This document shows, piece by piece, positions 14,483-17,443 of a stretch of DNA of 17,443 nucleotides (positions are counted from its first letter, which is position 1; each line of letters opens with the position of its first letter). The notes beneath the pieces were generated by a model, which searched no databases, was not told where the DNA came from, and saw only the letters and a program-made list of their open reading frames with translations. The DNA is taken from positions 1 to 17,443 of the forward strand of contig JAZNEY010000073.1 of the NCBI GenBank assembly GCA_045588795.1. The letters are read 5' to 3'. Made by a program: the position numbers and the translations under genes. This DNA comes from UMGS1908 sp045588795. GTDB lineage: Bacteria; Bacillota; Clostridia; Christensenellales; UBA1242.

Positions 14483-17443
14483 TTACTTTTTTTGAATTTT
14501 ATTCGAAATTGTCAAGAAATCTTTTAAAATAGCCAAATTCCCAAAAACATCATTTCCCGTATACTTAAAACTAATTGTTGGCATTTCTTTTAAATTTAAA
14601 ACACATACTGCTGAATATTTATTCAAAGCAGTTCCAACTTCCTTTGATAAAACCTTATTTTCTTTTGCATCAAAGACAATCTTTATTTCATTTGCAGTAC
14701 AATAAACTTCTACCGCACCAATCTTTTTCGCCAAGGATTTCATATATGCAATATCTAGCAAATTCTCTGTTTGTTTTGGCATTTTACCAAAAACATCTTC
14801 AATTTCTCTTGCCTGAGCATCTCGCTCAGCTAGGTTTTCTATCCTTGAAATGTTTTTGTAAATTGTCATTCTGTTTGATGTGTTTGTTATGTAGGTTTCA
14901 GGAATGTATGCATCAACAGCAATTCGCATTAAAACATCTTTATCATCAACAACAGTATTCCCTTTTGCTTCCTCAATTGCCTCGCCTAGCATTTTACAAT
15001 AAAGTTCATATCCTATTTTTTGAATATGGCCGTGTTGCTCTGCTCCAAGCACATTTCCCCCGCCCCTTATTTCAAGGTCTCGCATTGCAATTTTAAATCC
15101 GCTTCCAAACTCGGTAAACTCTGAAATCGCTGAAAGTCTCTTATAACTATCTTCGCTTAGGGCTTTCTTTGCATTATAAGTAAAATACGCATAGCCTTTT
15201 CTTGTACCTCTCCCAACTCTTCCTCTTATTTGATAAAGTTGAGACAATCCAAACCTGTCTGAGTCAATTACAATTAGTGTATTTGCATTAGACATATCAA
15301 CACCATTTTCAATAATTGTAGTTGATATCAATATATCTGCAACCTGATTGTAAAATTTGAAAATTACATCTTCAAGTTCCGAACTTTTTAATTGCCCGTG
15401 CCCAACAACAACTTTTGCGTTTGGAACCAATTCTTTAATCCTTGCGGCAAACTGATAAATCGTTTCAACTCTATTATAGACAAGAAATACCTGTCCGCCT
15501 CTCTTCAATTCCTTATTTATAGCATCTTTTACAAGGTTGTCGCTATATTCACACACAAAAGTTTGTGTTTGTTCCCTATCTTTTGGCGGTGTTGCAATGA
15601 TTGATATATCTCTTATCCCAGACATTGACATATGAAGAGTTCGTGGTATAGGGGTTGCAGATAATGTTAAAACATCAACACTGCTTTTTTTATGTTTTAA
15701 CTGTTCTTTATCTTCAACTCCAAATTTTTGTTCCTCATCTAAAACAAGCAATCCCAAATTATAATATTTTACATCTTTTGATAATAATCTATGAGTTCCA
15801 CATATTACATTAATTTCACCACTTTCAAGTTTTCGTAAAATTTCTTTTGTTTCAGTTGTAGACTTAAACCTGTTCAACACCGCAACATTTATTCCAAAAT
15901 CATTAAATCTTGAAACGCAAGTATTGTAATGTTGTTCAGATAAAATTGTTGTTGGTGCCAAAAATGCGACCTGTTTTCCAGATAAAACCGCTTTGAAAAT
16001 TGCACGAAGTGCGACTTCTGTTTTGCCAAAGCCAACATCTCCACATACAAGCCTGTCCATAATTTTACTGCTTTCCATATCTTGCTTTATTTCTGCAATA
16101 GCTTTTAACTGGTCCTCTGTCTCTGTGTATGGAAAAGTATCCTCAAAAGCAAGTTGCATTTCATCATCTTTAACAAATGCAAACCCCCTTTTACTTTCTC
16201 TTTCTGCATATAGTTGCAATAAATCAAAAGCCATTTTCTTAATGTTCTTTCTGACTTTTTCTTTTACCGCACCAAACTCACTTCCGCCGATTTTTGAAAG
16301 TCTTGTTGGAGTACCCCCGCCTGAAAATCTATCAAGCATATCCATTTGGTCAATTGGGACATAAAGTTTATCACCATCTCGGTAACTTACAACAATATAA
16401 TCTTTCGTACCAAAATTCCCACTTAGTTTTGTAATCCCCTCACAAAGACCAATTCCGTGAAAAGCGTGAACAACATAATCTCCGATTTTTGGAACACTAA
16501 AAACATCTTTTCTATTTACAACAACTTGCCCGCCCGTGTTTTTTTTCGCGACAATTTCACTTGTTCCAAGAACTACAACCTTATAGTCTGGAATACAAAA
16601 ACCATATTCAAGTTCATATGGCAATATTGCAGAACTTCCTCTTGCAATGTTTGGGTGTCTGTCAATTTCAATACTTATATTGTTAGATTTCAACATTCTT
16701 GAAAGTATTCTTGCATCTTTTTCACTTCCTGCACACAAGAAAACTTTATAATCGTTTGCAATCCACTCATTTATATCATTCACTAACGCTATGTTGTTCC
16801 CAACATATTTTGATACAGCAGAAGTTCTAAACACATATACTTTTTCCGGTTCAAAAAACCTGTTTGCATTGGTTATTTTTTGATGAACTAATAAATTTGT
16901 ATTTTTTAAACTTGAAACCAACTCAGCAGTTGTTAAGATTCCATTTGCTTTACAAGGCAACACTTCGCCAGTGTTTAATAAGTTTTTCTTTCTTTCATTA
17001 TATTCTTTTTCAATATTAGTCATTGTGTCATAGACCATTTTTGCTTCATCTATAACAACAACAAAATCATCATTAATGTAGTCAAGCAGTGTGTTTTGTT
17101 TGTACTTTAATAATGGCATTAAAAAATTTAAACTAAATGACCTGTCTTGATTTTGAATTCTTTCCAAGACCTCTTCGGCAATTAGAGAAAACCTCTCCTC
17201 TGATTCTCGGTCTTTAAACGCACTTTTTTTGAGCGACATAATTTGTTTTGAAACTTTTTTTATATCATCATCTTCCAAAAAAAGACTCGTAAAAGGACAC
17301 ACGCTTACTGATGAAACTTCCCTTATTGTGTTTTGACTTTCTAAATTGAATGTTTTTATCGACTGAACTTCAATATCAAAAAACTCTATTCTAAACGGGT
17401 CAATTGTGTTAATTGGAAAGATATCAAAAATATCTCCTCTTGA
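14483..17443 (-). CDS. mfd: Transcription-repair coupling factor (5' end cut off by window)
   Basis: Mfd is a DNA translocase that pushes stalled RNA polymerase off damaged DNA and recruits UvrA. The frame is open to the right edge: 47 codons precede the GTG at 17302 and already read as Mfd (RGDIFDIFP, then RIEFF). So 986 residues are visible, and about 150-200 at the N-terminus are missing. Visible parts in order are the UvrB-like N-terminal module and the CarD-like polymerase-binding domain (IGDYVVHAFHGIGLCEGI, then YVPIDQMDML). The helicase core has Walker A GDVGFGKTE (DNA about 16016-16042), DEEQ, TLSATPIPRTL, and QIRGRVGRGTRKGYAYF. The C-terminal TRCF domain follows. All helicase motifs are intact. 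The PrsA-like gene follows after 67 nt. Confidence 0.97.
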   Translation of the reverse strand, partial: SRGDIFDIFPINTIDPFRIEFFDIEVQSIKTFNLESQNTIREVSSVSVCPFTSLFLEDDDIKKVSKQIMSLKKSAFKDRESEERFSLIAEEVLERIQNQDRSFSLNFLMPLLKYKQNTLLDYINDDFVVVIDEAKMVYDTMTNIEKEYNERKKNLLNTGEVLPCKANGILTTAELVSSLKNTNLLVHQKITNANRFFEPEKVYVFRTSAVSKYVGNNIALVNDINEWIANDYKVFLCAGSEKDARILSRMLKSNNISIEIDRHPNIARGSSAILPYELEYGFCIPDYKVVVLGTSEIVAKKNTGGQVVVNRKDVFSVPKIGDYVVHAFHGIGLCEGITKLSGNFGTKDYIVVSYRDGDKLYVPIDQMDMLDRFSGGGTPTRLSKIGGSEFGAVKEKVRKNIKKMAFDLLQLYAERESKRGFAFVKDDEMQLAFEDTFPYTETEDQLKAIAEIKQDMESSKIMDRLVCGDVGFGKTEVALRAIFKAVLSGKQVAFLAPTTILSEQHYNTCVSRFNDFGINVAVLNRFKSTTETKEILRKLESGEINVICGTHRLLSKDVKYYNLGLLVLDEEQKFGVEDKEQLKHKKSSVDVLTLSATPIPRTLHMSMSGIRDISIIATPPKDREQTQTFVCEYSDNLVKDAINKELKRGGQVFLVYNRVETIYQFAARIKELVPNAKVVVGHGQLKSSELEDVIFKFYNQVADILISTTIIENGVDMSNANTLIVIDSDRFGLSQLYQIRGRVGRGTRKGYAYFTYNAKKALSEDSYKRLSAISEFTEFGSGFKIAMRDLEIRGGGNVLGAEQHGHIQKIGYELYCKMLGEAIEEAKGNTVVDDKDVLMRIAVDAYIPETYITNTSNRMTIYKNISRIENLAERDAQAREIEDVFGKMPKQTENLLDIAYMKSLAKKIGAVEVYCTANEIKIVFDAKENKVLSKEVGTALNKYSAVCVLNLKEMPTISFKYTGNDVFGNLAILKDFLTISNKIQKK

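Noticed and set aside
14575..15096. A 173-codon plus-strand open frame opposite mfd
   Set aside because: It lies wholly antisense to strongly conserved mfd motifs. Its translation is rich in Leu, Gln, His and Phe, as expected of a mirror frame, and it has no ribosome site or promoter.
15993..16364. A 123-codon plus-strand open frame opposite the mfd helicase core
   Set aside because: It is antisense to the Walker A region of mfd. Its Ser-rich composition is that of a shadow frame.
1..17443. Mobile element, CRISPR, toxin-antitoxin or defence cluster
   Set aside because: I saw no spaced direct repeats, transposase, integrase, restriction or toxin motifs. The window is core housekeeping genes plus one exporter operon and a small gene.
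1..17443. tRNA or rRNA genes
   Set aside because: All long non-coding stretches were read and none shows a cloverleaf or rRNA-like sequence.

Overview
The window is AT-rich DNA coding almost entirely on the minus strand. It looks like chromosomal core sequence from a low-GC Bacillota, most likely a clostridial lineage. Four things point that way: an RpoB and RpoC of the Bacillota type, an mfd gene followed by a PrsA-like lipoprotein foldase, AAGGAG-type ribosome binding sites, and a Bacillus-type (CGAAC-N4-GTTCG) LexA box. I cannot name a species. The assignment rests on gene content and protein motifs only.

Layout from left to right, with minus-strand transcription running right to left. 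Positions 1-3368 hold rpoC, whose 3' end is cut off by the window. Positions 3414-7142 hold rpoB. The intergenic stretch 7143-7484 carries the rpoBC promoter, an approximately 180-nt 5' leader, a 13-bp direct repeat, and the terminator of the operon upstream. Positions 7485-11035 hold a translationally coupled pair of half-size ABC exporters that form an asymmetric heterodimer. Positions 11036-11140 form a compact divergent promoter region. Positions 11141-11371 hold a small plus-strand gene of unknown function, convergent with and overlapping dinB (11368-12597). dinB has its own promoter with a LexA/SOS operator across the -35 box. Positions 12730-14415 hold the PrsA/parvulin lipoprotein and 14483-17443 hold mfd, whose 5' end is cut off.

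Functionally this is RNA polymerase (rpoBC), the factor that removes stalled RNA polymerase at DNA lesions (mfd), a damage-induced translesion polymerase (dinB), an extracytoplasmic foldase and a multidrug-type exporter. rpoBC is not preceded by rplJL as in the classical order. It has a strong promoter of its own directly after a terminator.

I found no mobile element, CRISPR array, tRNA or rRNA, and no obviously new multi-gene system. The observations most worth a second look are the small plus-strand gene whose codons also form the terminator of dinB on the opposite strand, the SOS-controlled dinB promoter, and the unusual rpoB leader. The altered rifampicin-pocket residues of RpoB are also notable.
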